Shown one piece after another: positions 11,245 to 20,774 of a DNA stretch of 64,000 bases. The DNA comes from Ceratotherium simum simum. Lineage: Eukaryota; Chordata; Mammalia; Perissodactyla; Rhinocerotidae. The notes under the pieces were generated by a model. The model was not told the origin of the DNA, searched no databases, and was given only the letters and a program-made list of their open reading frames with translations. Both the position numbers and the translations under genes were made by a program. Within the stretch, counting starts at the first letter, position 1; every line of letters starts with the position of its first letter. The stretch covers positions 4,191,468 through 4,255,467 of the forward strand of contig NW_004454177.1 of assembly GCF_000283155.1 (NCBI RefSeq), in the 5' to 3' direction.

Positions 11245-11712
11245 CCCACTTTCCTGAAGTTTCTTCGCTCCCCACTGCCTACTGGCTCCTCTGCTGGGCT
11301 TTTAGAACCCTCCTGTCAGCCAGCCCCCTCCTCGCCCACCAGAGAGCTCTCCTTAAATTCCAGAGCTCTCTTTAGGCTGGTATCTCCACACCACCTCCGC
11401 CACCACTCACAGACAGACACACACTCATGGAGTTCTTCCTCCTCTGCCTTTTTTCGCAATATGGCTGCCCTCCCACCACCCCACTGGAACCGCTCTGGCC
11501 AAGTCTCTGTCCTCATGCTGTTTGACCTCTCAGTGGCCTTTGACCCAAGAGACCACCTTTCTCCTTGAAACACTCCCTTCTCTGGCGTTCCCTCCCCAAC
11601 AATGGCCTTGTCATCTCCTCTCCAAGGACTCCTTAGCCTCCCTGTCGAAGTCCCTCCCTGACCCCAAAATGCTGGCACTGCAGGAGGTTCTCAGGCTAAG
11701 AGTGCAGTTTCC
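11245..11712 (+). mobile_element. L2 LINE internal fragment (reverse-transcriptase region)
   Basis: Translation around 11510-11570 gives LMLFDLSVAFDPRDH, a degraded form of the L2 reverse-transcriptase motif LLDLSAAFDTVDH that contains a catalytic Asp. Flanking DNA also fits L2: 'ccactggaaccgctctggcc' upstream, 'cttgaaacactcccttctct' downstream. Rare survival of internal L2 coding sequence; heavily mutated and non-functional. Confidence 0.8.
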
Positions 11713-11818
11713 CTCCATCCTTACCCTCACTGGGTATTATTTTTATTTTTAAAATCTTTGCTAATCTAATGGCAAAAGTCATATTTCATTATTTAAATTT
11801 CCATTTCTTTTCTATTGG
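11713..11818 (-). mobile_element. Old L1 fragment
   Basis: Plus strand cactgggtattattttta, 'aatctttgctaatctaatgg' and 'caaaagtcatatttcatt' is antisense L1, the same segment as in 13990-14100. It lies between two L2 pieces of opposite orientation. Confidence 0.65.
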
Positions 11819-12148
11819 ATGATTCTACAGGGCCTTGTAGGCCATGGTAAAGAGTTCAGATTTTATTCTAAACTCCAACAGAGGAGTCACAGAATCAGAT
11901 TTTCATTTGAAGAAGTCCCTCCGGCTGGCGTGAGGATGCTGCACTGGAGGGAGACAAGAAGGGAAGCAGAGGGACCACACGGAGGTTTGTTGCAGTGGTC
12001 CCAGTAGGATGTGATGGACACTTGGGCTGGGGCAGCAGTGCAGGGGGTGGCAGACAGACAGACTGTGCATTTGTTGATGGCTGGGATGTTGGAATGAGGA
12101 GAAGGAGGAACCCAGGAGGACTCTTGCGTTTTTGGCCTGAGTAACAGG
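11819..12148 (-). mobile_element. L2 LINE fragment
   Basis: Antisense L2 with well-preserved blocks: 'gggccttgtaggccatggta', 'gagttcagattttattctaa', 'ttgcagtggtcccagtagg' and 'aaggaggaacccaggaggac'. Confidence 0.85.
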
Positions 12149-12154
12149 AAGAAA

Positions 12155-12358
12155 GATAGCAGCTACACTTACATAGCACCGACTGTGCGACGGGCACTGT
12201 TCTGAGGGTTATGCATGTTTTCACTCTTGCTATCCCCTCCACTCTGTGAAGCAGGCACTATTATAACCCCCATCTGAGACCACACAGGGACGTGCGGGAG
12301 CCAGGATTCCAACCCGGCAGCCTGGCTCCAGAGTCCACACTCCTGACAGCCGTAATCA
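12155..12358 (-). mobile_element. MIR SINE (near full length)
   Basis: Antisense MIR: 'cttacatagcaccgactgtg', ctgtgaagcaggcactatta, ccagcctggctccagagtcc equivalents and a matching 5' end. Confidence 0.85.
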
Positions 12359-12359
12359 C

Positions 12360-12756
12360 GGCCTCCGCTGAAGAAGGTCAAGCCATATAGGGAAATAGAG
12401 AAGACTGGGGGCGAGGAGGAAGTCTCGGGATGGGAACCCGCAGGGATGGAGCCCAGGCATCTGCACTCCTCGGCCCCCAGGGGACCGAGCACAGCCAGAC
12501 TGTGCATACTGGCCATACTACTGAGGCCTTCGAGAAACCTGCAAAGAGGTGAATGACAGGGGGATAGAGCTGAGCAGGTTTTGGGAAGCATCTTCAAGGA
12601 CGGGAGGGTCTCAGGCTAAGAGGGGGGCTTCTGACGGCTGCCTGCCCTGGCAACTTGGGTTTGCATCTCCCTTCACTGAAGGCGCCACCTAACCCCCCAC
12701 CTCCCCGCTCCTCCCTTTCACACTCACACACCTGCCCCTTGCCTCTTTCAGAGAGA
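12360..12756. other. Unassigned GC-rich DNA
   Basis: Contains a few CpGs near 12410-12440 but no CpG island. No exon or repeat recognised. Confidence 0.4.
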
Positions 12757-13276
12757 TTTACATTATTTCAAAATAATTTTTGTATTTTTTTAATTACAAA
12801 AGTATATGCTTATTGTAAGACATTTAGGAAACACTGAAATGCAGAAAAAATTAAACTCACCCGTAGGTCACGCAGAGTCACTGTTAACATTTCGGTGTTT
12901 CTTTTAGGTAGAAAGAAAGACAGATACTGCTTTTTTTAAACCAGCATTACAATATACATTCAGCATCGTATCCTCATTGTTTTCACTTATGATACAATGT
13001 AAGCTTGTCCTGAGTTGTTAAATATTCTCCTAAAACAATAATTTTCATAACTATATGGCAGCCCTTGTCTAGATGTTCCATCATGTAACCAGCCCTCTCG
13101 TAGTGAACATTTGTGCTGTTTCCAGTTTTTTGTCTCAATAACTCAAATCAGAATGAACATATCTGTATGTAAATCTGGGTGCATCCGATTATGTCCTTGG
13201 GATAAATTGCTATAATGGCATTGCTGGTCCAAAGGGTTTAAACCTTTGTGAGGTTTTGATACACACCCCCTGCCAA
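12757..13276 (-). mobile_element. Old L1 3' region, left part
   Basis: Plus strand is antisense L1: 'taattacaaaagtatatgct', 'ctgttaacatttcggtg', 'cagttttttgtctcaataac', 'attgctataatggcattgct', 'ggtccaaaggg'. The copy is interrupted at tgccaa and resumes at 13890. Confidence 0.75.
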
Positions 13277-13889
13277 GGCCCTCATCTGAGCACTGTCGTC
13301 TCCCACCTGCACTGCTTCCACAGGCTCCTAACTGTCCTTCCTGCTTCCTCTGTTACCCCCCACCAACCCATTGTCACAGCAGCCAGATCCTCTTCCTAAA
13401 AGAGTAATAGCAGGTTGTGTCACCCCTGCTGGAAACCCGGCAGGGCTCCCTCAGCCCTGGGCACAGCAGCACTTGCATAGCATCTCTCACCCACCCCCTT
13501 CTCTGCTGCACTCCCCCCATGCTCCCCCCACTCACTGTGTCCTCTCTGGCCTCTTCTCAGTTCATCACTTCTCTCTCACCGCAGGACCTTTGCACATGCT
13601 AGTCCCTCTGCCAGGACCATTTTCTCCTCTTCCTGTGGCTTGCTCCTTCTTATCATTCATGACTCAGCTCACAGCTACCTCCTTAGAAAAGCCTTCACTG
13701 ACCTGCCTTCTCCCATCCCCAGCTCCCTTTTTGTTTCCTTTAAGGCCCTTCACATTTTATAAATATTTAATTGTGTTTTCACTTTCCCCCACTAGATGTT
13801 ACGCTCTGTGAGGACAAGGACTTAATTTCACTCAGTATCATGCACCAGTTCCCAACCTAGCGCTTAACAGAAAGTAGGTTCCCATAAAT
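13277..13889 (+). mobile_element. L2 LINE 3' end inserted within L1
   Basis: Typical L2 3' sequence: 'gacctttgcacatgctagtc', cctctgccaggac, 'aaaagccttcactgacctgc', 'ccactagatgttacgctctg', tgaggacaaggac, and the terminus 'aagtaggttcccataaata'. The 5' portion (13277-13480) is less certain. Confidence 0.8.
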
Positions 13890-14108
13890 ATCGTCAAATT
13901 GTCTTCCAAAAAGCTGTCCTCACCCACACGTCCACCAGGAATGCAGAGAAGGGCACTTTCTTCGCATCCTCAGCAGCACTGGACATGGCGCTTTTCTAAA
14001 AAAATTTTTCCTAATCTGATGGCAAAAGTAATATTTCATTGTTTCAATTTGCATTATTTTGATTACTAGTAAGGTTGAACAATTTTTCATGTTTATTAGT
14101 CTTTGGTG
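13890..14108 (-). mobile_element. Old L1 3' region, right part
   Basis: Continues the L1 broken at 13276: atcgtcaaattgtcttccaa, 'ctaatctgatggcaaaagta', 'tttgattactagtaaggttg', 'tttttcatgtttattag'. Sequence order matches one L1 copy split by the L2 at 13277-13889. Confidence 0.75.
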
Positions 14109-14404
14109 ATCAGTAGTAAAAAGGCGTATTCATAACCTTTGATTATTTTTCTCATTCTTAAATCTATTCCAGAGAGGCAGGCGTTCTGGCCTCTGCTTCT
14201 GAACTCTTCTAAGTAAGCAGGTATTCCTGAAGACTGACCTCCATCCTTCCCACTGCTGCTCACTGTTTTTGTCGTCCTCTCATTGGGCCTCTGTGGGATT
14301 GGCAAGAAAGCGAATCGGCAGCCTCTTAGTCCTCTCCCCGAGGCCCTCTGCTGCCTCCTCTGCCCAGAAGGAGCAAACCCTGCGAGCCCCTCCCTCCGCC
14401 CCCC

Positions 14405-14760
14405 AGCGCTGAGCCGCAGATTAAAGGATTGGATTCAAGCAGGAAGGCTGCGCTGGTGTGATCATCTCTGACTAAAATCTCTTTCTCAGATATATAATGG
14501 TCTAATCAATATTAATAGAGAGGCTTATCTGTTTTCCTCATCTCCCGTGTCCTTAAGAGTAGATAAAATGCTTGTAAAATAGGACTCTATTCAGCATATA
14601 CTGATTGCTTCCAAAACGCATTTTTCTCGAGATCTGTCATCAAGTGCGAGTCATTACTGAGCAGCTAGGCCCAGCGCCGCCGATGACAAATTTTGGGAAG
14701 TTTCTTTGATTATTTTGCCCAACATGTGATTTAAGGGCTGCAGTTTCTCTCACTTCAAAA
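14405..14760. promoter_or_regulatory. Candidate conserved enhancer-like element
   Basis: A 350-bp block of high-complexity, A/T-balanced sequence without repeat character. Motifs seen: gattaaaggattgg (14419-14432), tctaatcaatattaat (14501-14516), GATA sites cttatct (14524-14530) and agataa (14561-14566), a TALE-like tgacaa (14684-14689) and a TCF/LEF site ctttgatta (14704-14712). The composition is characteristic of developmental enhancers, but this is inference from motif content, not alignment. It ends about 180 bp before the minisatellite. Confidence 0.5.
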
Positions 14761-14821
14761 TTTGTTCCTGGCTATCCACAGGGGATCTTGGAAGGTGGAG
14801 GAGTTTGAAATAAATGGAGGT

Positions 14822-14842
14822 GGAGGGGAGGGGAGGGGAGGG
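14822..14842 (+). repeat. G-quadruplex motif in a GGGGA repeat
   Basis: Four or more G-runs of 3-4 separated by single A residues satisfy the classical G3+N1-7 quadruplex rule. It lies between the candidate enhancer and the minisatellite. Confidence 0.75.
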
Positions 14843-14938
14843 TCTAGAACTGAGGTGTAGGCCCGGCTCCTCCAGGGCAGACCACGGGCACTGGGGGTGA
14901 GGGGAGGTGCCCTCTCCCGGCGGCGAGGAGGAGGCGGG

Positions 14939-15705
14939 GAGCAGACCCCACGGTATCCCATGATAGCGCATATCGAGCAGACCCCCACGATATCCCGTGA
15001 TAGCCGATATCGAGCAGACCCCCACGATATCCTGTGATAGCTCATATCGAGCAGACCCCCACGATATCCTGTGATAGCTCATATCAAGCAGACCCCATGA
15101 TATCCCATGATAGCGCATATCGAGCAGACCCCCACGATATCCCGTGATAGCCCATATCAAGCAGACCCCATGATATCCCATGATAGCCCATATCGAGCAG
15201 ACCCCCACCATATCCCGTGATAGCCGATATCGAGCAGACCCCCACGATATCCTGTGATAGCTCATATCGAGCAGANNNNNNNNNNNNNNNNNNNNNNNNN
15301 NNNNNNNNNNNNNNNNNNNNNNNNNNNNNNNNNNNNNNNNNNNNNNNNNNNNNNNNNNNNNNNNNNNNNNNNNNNNNNNNNNNNNNNNNNNNNNNNNNNN
15401 NNNNNNNNNNNNNNNNNNNNNNNNNNNNNNNNNNNNNNNNNNNNNNNNNNNNNNNNNNNNNNNNNNNNNNNNNNNNNNNNNNNNNNNNNNNNNNNNNNNN
15501 NNNNNNNNNNNNNNNNNNNNNNNNNNNNNNNNNNNNNNNNNNNNNNNNNNNNNNNNNNNNNNNNNNNNNNNNNNNNNNNNNNNNNNNNNNNNNNNGAGCA
15601 GACCCCCACGATATCCTGTGATAGCCCATATCGAGCAGACCCCCACCATATCCTGTGATAGCCATATCAAGCAGACCCCCACCATATCCTGTGATAGCTC
15701 ACATC
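14939..15705. repeat. 36-37 bp minisatellite (VNTR) with an assembly gap inside
   Basis: Tandem units begin with gagcag or aagcag at 14939, 14975, 15012, 15049, 15086, 15122, 15159, 15195, 15232 and 15269, and after the gap at 15596, 15633 and 15669. Unit lengths alternate between 36 and 37 bp depending on a run of four or five C. Each unit contains a gatatc or related palindromic hexamer and a tgatag box; variants differ at a few fixed positions (ccgtgatag, cctgtgatag, ccatgatag). The period is not a multiple of three, so open frames through it are artefacts. Confidence 0.97.
15276..15595. other. Assembly gap (320 N)
   Basis: Run of N within the minisatellite. The flanking unit starts (15269 and 15596) are 327 bp apart, which equals nine units if three are 37 bp and six are 36 bp. 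The gap size may therefore be close to real, but this may be coincidence. Confidence 0.99.
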
Positions 15706-15794
15706 CAGCTCTGAAGGGAAGTGAAGCGGGAAGAGGGCAGGGCGGCCTCGGGAGCTCGGACAGCCTGGAGGTTGGCCGTGTCTGTGCTCAGCAT

Positions 15795-15870
15795 CCCAGC
15801 ACATGGTTTTCACTCCCGGTTTCGCCATCACTAGCTGTGTGAGCTAGGCAAGGCCCCCCGACTCTGGGCT
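15795..15870 (+). mobile_element. MIR SINE fragment
   Basis: MIR core: ttcgccatcactagctgtgt, gagctaggcaagg. Short. Confidence 0.6.
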
Positions 15871-16069
15871 TTTCTGCTTGTCCTGGATCCAGGAAGAGCC
15901 CAGGGCCTTCCAGACTCAGAGTCTCACCCTCGTCTACTTCTCGGGGGTTCTGGACAGCAGCTGCCTTTTGCAACATCTCGATTTTCGTAACAGTGCTACC
16001 CAGCAAGTGGTCCATACAGTGTGCATAAAAATCACCAGGGAAGCAAAACAAAAATTCAGAACCAACTTA

Positions 16070-16690
16070 AAAATCCAAGAATGGCTAAACCAGCTATACT
16101 TTGACAGTTTGTGACATAGGACATAGAGAACGTGTAATCCAGTGCAACAGTTTAAAAGAATCATGGAGATCTATGTGTATCGACACAAAAGACATCCAAG
16201 ACATGTTGCTAAGTGAAAAAGGAAGTTGCAGAATGATTCGTACAAGCTGACACTATGGGAGGAAAAAGAAAACAGAAAATGGTACGTGCATGTATGTAAA
16301 TGCTTAGGGAAAAAAGTCCAGAAGGATGTAATAAACTGATAACAATCGTTACTTCCAGGATCCCCTCTCCAGGAAGAGGGGAATGATTAAGATGGGAGAG
16401 AGGGGGCCAGCCTAGTGGCATAGTGGTTAAGTTCATGTGCTCCACTTTTGATCCTGGACGCAGACCTACTCACCACTCATGAAGCCATGCTGTGGCAGGC
16501 ATCCCACATACAAAATAGAGGGAGATTGGCATGGATGTTAGTTCAGGGCCAATCTTCCTCACCAAAAAAAAAAAAAAAAAAAAGATGAGAGGGAGGGTCA
16601 AAGGGGACTTCAGCATTATCTTTAATGTCTTGGAATTTTTTAAGGGGGGAAAGTATTCACACATTTTTTGTGTACATAGAGATTATTAAT
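16070..16690 (+). mobile_element. Old L1 3' end, split by an ERE SINE
   Basis: Sense L1 3' region: 'gacatccaagacatgttgct', aagtgaaaaaggaagttgca, 'aaaagtccagaaggatgtaa', 'aaactgataacaatcgttac', then after the SINE 'aatgtcttggaattttttaa' and an A-rich terminus near 16690. Confidence 0.7.
16403..16583 (+). mobile_element. ERE-type SINE (diverged, ERE2/3-like tail)
   Basis: Starts gggccagcctagtggcatag, has a degenerate B-box (tttgatcctgg), ends with gttagttcagggccaatctt and cctcacc, then a 20-nt poly-A. Flanked by an imperfect duplication, aagatgggagag at 16389-16400 and aagatgagaggg at 16582-16593. More diverged than the copy at 32899. Confidence 0.9.
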
Positions 16691-16699
16691 AAAAACATC

Positions 16700-16975
16700 T
16701 GGGTTAATTGGGATTCCATATGGAAAAAAGTTATTCTTGACCCCTAGCTCACATCAGACACACAAAAAAAACAATCCTAGATGGATCACACTTCTAAATG
16801 TCAAAGCTCTAATAATAAAGCTTTTAGAAGAAAACGTAGGAGAATATCTTCAAGAGATTGAGCTAGGCAAAAATTTTTTTTAAACTGGACACAAAAGGCA
16901 TTCACTATAAAGGAAAAAGCCAATAAGTTAGAACACATTAAATTAAGACATCTTCAAAGGCAGTGTTCCTGCTCA
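16700..16975 (+). mobile_element. L1 ORF2 3' segment, host layer part 1
   Basis: Sense L1: ctcacatcagacacacaaaa, aatcctagatggatcacac, 'aagcttttagaagaaaacgt' and 'ggacacaaaaggcattcact'. The element continues at 17985 and again at 19350 after insertions. Confidence 0.75.
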
Positions 16976-17984
16976 CAGCGTAATGCCGATGGCCGGGTTA
17001 AAGATGGAGGGAGGCTTGAGGGGGAAGAGTATCCTGTTGTAACCATTATAGTAAAGATCGGTTCAGGAGAGAGTCATCAACGAATGCTAAATCGAGGGGA
17101 AATTTTGATGAGAAGCAGAATATTTGCGGGATCTTAAAGTATATCCCCACAGGTAGGTTATTAGTTTCAAAGAAAAATATTATAACTATGCAGTGGAGAA
17201 ACCAGACACCACCTTGACCAGGTGATCAAAATTAACATCATTATTGAGGAGCAGAGGGACACTGTGTGGCTCCAGACGTGAGACCAGAGGAGGACACAAT
17301 GTCATTCATACAGCATTCCAGCCGGCAATGCAGTATTTCCTCTAATCATAAGAAAATATCGGACAAACAAAATGAGGAACATTCTATTTAAAAGGGAAGA
17401 GGGACTGTATTCTTCAAAATGTCAATGTCATAAAAGAAAGAAAGGCTATGGAAATGTTCCTGATTAAAGGAGACGGAAGAGAATGACAACTAAGAACAAT
17501 GCCTGATCCTAGATGGGATTCTGTATCTGAAGGGGGAAAATGTTATAAGGGGCATCATTAGATCAGCTGAACAAACTGAAATACAGATAGTAGAGTAGAT
17601 AGAAGTATTATGTCAATGTTGAATTAACTGAAGTTGATAACTGTAGTGTGGTCGTGTAAGGGAAAATTCCTGAGAAATATAGACTTATACACTGAACTAT
17701 TTGGGAGTAAGGGATCATCATGTATGCAACTTACTCTCAAATGATTCAGAAAAGCATTGTGTGTGTGTATGTGCATGTGTGTGCGTGCATGTGTGTGTGC
17801 GTGTGTGTGTGTGTGTGTCTAGAGAGAGAGGAGTGTGGGAAGAGAGTATAAACAGTAAAGCAAATGAGGTGAAATACCTCCAAAACCTGAATTTGGGTAA
17901 GGGATATAATAGAACTCTTTGTACTATTTTTATTCTTGTAACTTTTCATAAATTTTAAAATATTTTTTAAAAACTTTAAAAATA
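16976..17984 (+). mobile_element. Old L1-family 3' sequence inserted in the host L1
   Basis: Contains 'aaccagacaccaccttgacc', 'acactgtgtggctccagacg', 'gtattcttcaaaatgtcaat', 'aattcctgagaaatatagac', 'cttactctcaaatgattcag' and an A-rich end 'tattttttaaaaacttt'. I recognise this as a common mammalian 3' module, most likely an L1M/L1ME 3' UTR, but the subfamily assignment is uncertain. It carries an internal GT microsatellite at 17757-17820. Confidence 0.55.
17757..17820 (+). repeat. (GT)n microsatellite
   Basis: Imperfect GT repeat with interspersed GC and AT dinucleotides, followed by a short GA run (17821-17832). It lies where this repeat family often has a TG/GA-rich stretch. Confidence 0.95.
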
Positions 17985-18369
17985 GAGAGTGAAACAGCAA
18001 ACCACAAAATGGAAGAAAGTATTTGCAATATAGATGGCCAAGAAAGCACTCAGAATATAAAAAGAATTTCTATAAACGAATAAGAAAAAGATAAATTACC
18101 CACTCAAAAAACGAGCAAAAGATTTGAACAAGCACTTCACAAAAGAGGATATTCAAATGGCCAATTAACATAAGGTGCTCAACTTTATTAGTCACCAGAG
18201 AAATGCAAATTCAAGCCATAATGCAACATTGCCACACACCCATCAGAATGGCCAAAATAAAAAAGACAGACAATACCAAGTGTTGACAAGTATGTAGAGA
18301 AACTGGAACTCTTGTAGTTGCTGCTGGGAGTATAAATTAGTACCATCCCCTTAGGAAAGAGCTTGGCAG
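17985..18369 (+). mobile_element. L1 ORF2 3' segment, host layer part 2
   Basis: Continues the L1 from 16975: gaaacagcaaaccacaaaat, 'gaacaagcacttcacaaaag', 'gtcaccagagaaatgcaaat', 'aaaagacagacaataccaag' and gagcttggcag, where it breaks at the LTR. Confidence 0.85.
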
Positions 18370-19349
18370 TGTATTAGTTATCCACTATGTAACAAATTAG
18401 CCCAAAACTTAGTGGCTCAAAACAACAAACATTTATTATCCCACAGTTCCTGTGGGTAGAGAATACAGCCAGGCAGGCTGCGTGCCCTGGCTCCAGGTTT
18501 CTCAGGAGGTTGCAGTCAAGCTGTCAGCCAGAATTGTGGTCTCATCTGAAGGCTTGACTGGGGAAGGGTCTGCTTCATTCACATGGTTGTTGGCAGGATT
18601 CGGTTCCTCTTAAGCCGTCACAGAGTGGAAGGCCTCCCTCAGTTCCTTGCTATGTGGCTTCTTCTTGGGGTAGCTCACAAGATGGCAACTGGCTTTCTTC
18701 AGAGTGAGTGTGCAAGAGAGCAAGAGACAGCACACAAGATAGAAGCCGTAGTCTTTTCATAACCTAATCTCAGAAGAGACATTCCATTACTTCTGCCATA
18801 TTCTATTGTTAGAAGTGAGTCAGTAAGTCCAGTTCCTACTCAAAGGGAGGGGATTACCCAAGGGTATTATATTAGTCTGCTCAGGCTGCCATAACACAAT
18901 GTTATAGACAGGTGGTTTAAACAACAGACATTTATTTTCTCACAGTTCTGGAGACTAGAAGTCCAAGATCAGGGTGCCGGCAGAGTTGGTGCCTGGTGAG
19001 GGCTCTCTCTTTGGATTACAGATGGCTGTCTTCTTGCTGTGTGCTCACGTGACTTCTCCTTTGTACAAGCATGGTGAGGGAGGAAAGAGAAAGAGAGAGA
19101 GAGAGAGAGTGGGCTAGCTCTCTGAGGTCTCTTCTTATAAAGACGTTAATCCTATGGGATCAGGGCCCCACTCTTAGGACCTCATTTAACCTTGATTACT
19201 TCCGTAGAGGCCTCATGTCCAAATACAGCCACACTGGGAATTAGGGCTTCAACATGTGAATTTTGGCAGGACGCAAACATTCAGTTCATAGCAAGGGTGG
19301 AGACCAAGAGGCTGGGACCACTGGGGCTGTCTTAGAGGCTTCTGCCACA
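18370..19349 (-). mobile_element. MaLR-type LTR (MLT1C/D-like), outer layer
   Basis: Minus-strand ERVL-MaLR LTR. Plus strand starts tgtattagttatccactatg, followed by 'acttagtggctcaaaacaac', 'ggttgcagtcaagctgtcag', 'catctgaaggcttgactggg' and 'ttctgccatattctattgtt'; after the inner LTR it finishes with ctgtcttagaggcttctgcc and aca. Flanks ggcag and ggtaa are an imperfect 5-bp duplication. Solo LTR only; no internal retroviral genes are seen. Confidence 0.8.
18866..19293 (-). mobile_element. MaLR-type LTR (MLT1A/B-like), nested inside the outer LTR
   Basis: Plus strand: attagtctgctcaggctgcc, 'ctcacagttctggagactag', 'aagtccaagatcagggtgcc', tccaaatacagccacac, 'agggcttcaacatgtgaatt', ending cagttcatagca. 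Flanked by an exact 5-bp duplication agggt at 18861-18865 and 19294-19298, as expected for this family. Contains a GA microsatellite near 19081-19110. Confidence 0.88.
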
Positions 19350-19965
19350 GGTAATACTTCCTCGAGCTGAATACAGGCATACATTCTGACATAGCAATTC
19401 CACTCCAACAGAACTGTGTGCATACATCCACCAAAATATTGTACAAGAATATTCCTAGCAGCACTGTTCATAATAGCCCAACTGGAAACAATCCAAATAC
19501 TCATCAACAGAAGAATAGATAAATAATTTGTGTGTATGTATACAAAGGAACACTATACATCAATGAAAATGAACCAACTACAACCACATGCAATAAAAAT
19601 GTCTCTAAAATAGTGCTGGGGGAGGAAAGCCTTTACCCAGATTCACCTACTGCTGAGGGAAATTTTCCCAGACACAAATAAGTACATATTTATGATTTCA
19701 TTTATACAAAGTTTAAAAAATAAGGGTAAAATTAACTTACAGGGTTAGAAGCCAGATTGGTGATTACCCTTGGTGGAGAGATGAGGGAGGCTGGAATAGG
19801 GCAAAGGGCACTCCTAGGGACCAGTGATGTTCTGTTTCTAGATGAGGATGCTGGTTTCGCAGGTGTGTTCACCTTATGAGAATTCATCAAAGTGCATATT
19901 TATGAATTTACTTGTTTATGTATGTATCCTTCAATTAAAAGTTTATATTTAAAAAGAGATATCTG
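19350..19965 (+). mobile_element. L1 3' end, host layer part 3
   Basis: Resumes the L1 broken at 18369: catagcaattccactccaac, 'atattcctagcagcactgtt', 'aatactcatcaacagaagaa', 'ctaaaatagtgctggggga', and the 3' UTR ending tcaattaaaagtttatattt. Confidence 0.8.
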
Positions 19966-20311
19966 GACACTTGTTAAGTTCAGATTCTAGAGTCTCTCAT
20001 GGCCCCTCTCAAAATTGCAAATCAATGGGTCAGGGGTGGGGTGAGTGGGAGGTGAACAGGTTCCAGAAACTGCCTTTGAACACGCTGTCAGGTAAATCCA
20101 ATTGGTTCTGGGGCTACACGTGGAAAAACACTGACAATCATTTGCATTTTAATAGTAGCACAATCCATGTCCATAGAATGACAGCATGGAGGAACAGGAA
20201 TATTCTATTACAGTTATCTCTTCAAAATGGCCCTTTGCTCCATCCACCCCCAAGGGTATGTAAGATCCTTTCTTTGGATCTTCAAAGAGAATCTATGAGT
20301 CAAATTTCTGC

Positions 20312-20440
20312 TAGAATATAAACTCCATGGGTAAGGAACCTTGCCTGTCTTGTGCACTACGATGTCCCCCCACCCAGCAGAGTGCCTAGCTCATAATAGG
20401 TAAGGAAATTAGTTACTCACTGAATGAATAAATGAATGTG
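20312..20440 (+). mobile_element. L2 LINE 3' end
   Basis: Conserved L2 terminus: ctagaatataaactccatgg, 'agagtgcctagctcataata' and ctgaatgaataaatgaatg. Confidence 0.85.
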
Positions 20441-20462
20441 TGAAAGACTGAATAAACCCTTG

Positions 20463-20522
20463 AGGTAGGTAGGTAGGTAGGGAGGGAGGTAGGTAGGTAG
20501 GTAGATAGATAGATAGATAGGT

Positions 20523-20561
<39 letters not shown>

Positions 20562-20676
20562 GATAGATAGATAGATAGACAGATAGGTGATAGGTAGATA
20601 GATAGGTGATAGATAGGTGATGGATAGATCGATAGATAGACATAGGTAGATAGACAGACAGATGATAGGTAGGTAG

Positions 20677-20731
<55 letters not shown>

Positions 20732-20774
20732 TAGATAGATAGATACGGAGATAGAGAGATAGACAGAGACAGAC
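20463..20774 (+). repeat. Compound tetranucleotide microsatellite (GGTA/GATA/GACA)
   Basis: About 310 bp of tetranucleotides in phase: a GGTA/GGGA block, long GATA tracts interrupted by gatg and ggtg units, then a pure GACA block (20705-20730) and GATA again. Minus-strand open frames of Y/L/S-rich peptide through it are repeat artefacts. Confidence 0.99.

Noticed and set aside
14750..15685. 311-codon minus-strand open frame with repeated IWAITGYRGG-like peptides
   Set aside because: It is the minisatellite read in frame across an N gap. The unit is 36-37 bp and loses frame between copies, so it is not a protein.
14939..15705. CRISPR array
   Set aside because: Units are contiguous with no unique spacers, the genome is mammalian and no cas genes exist.
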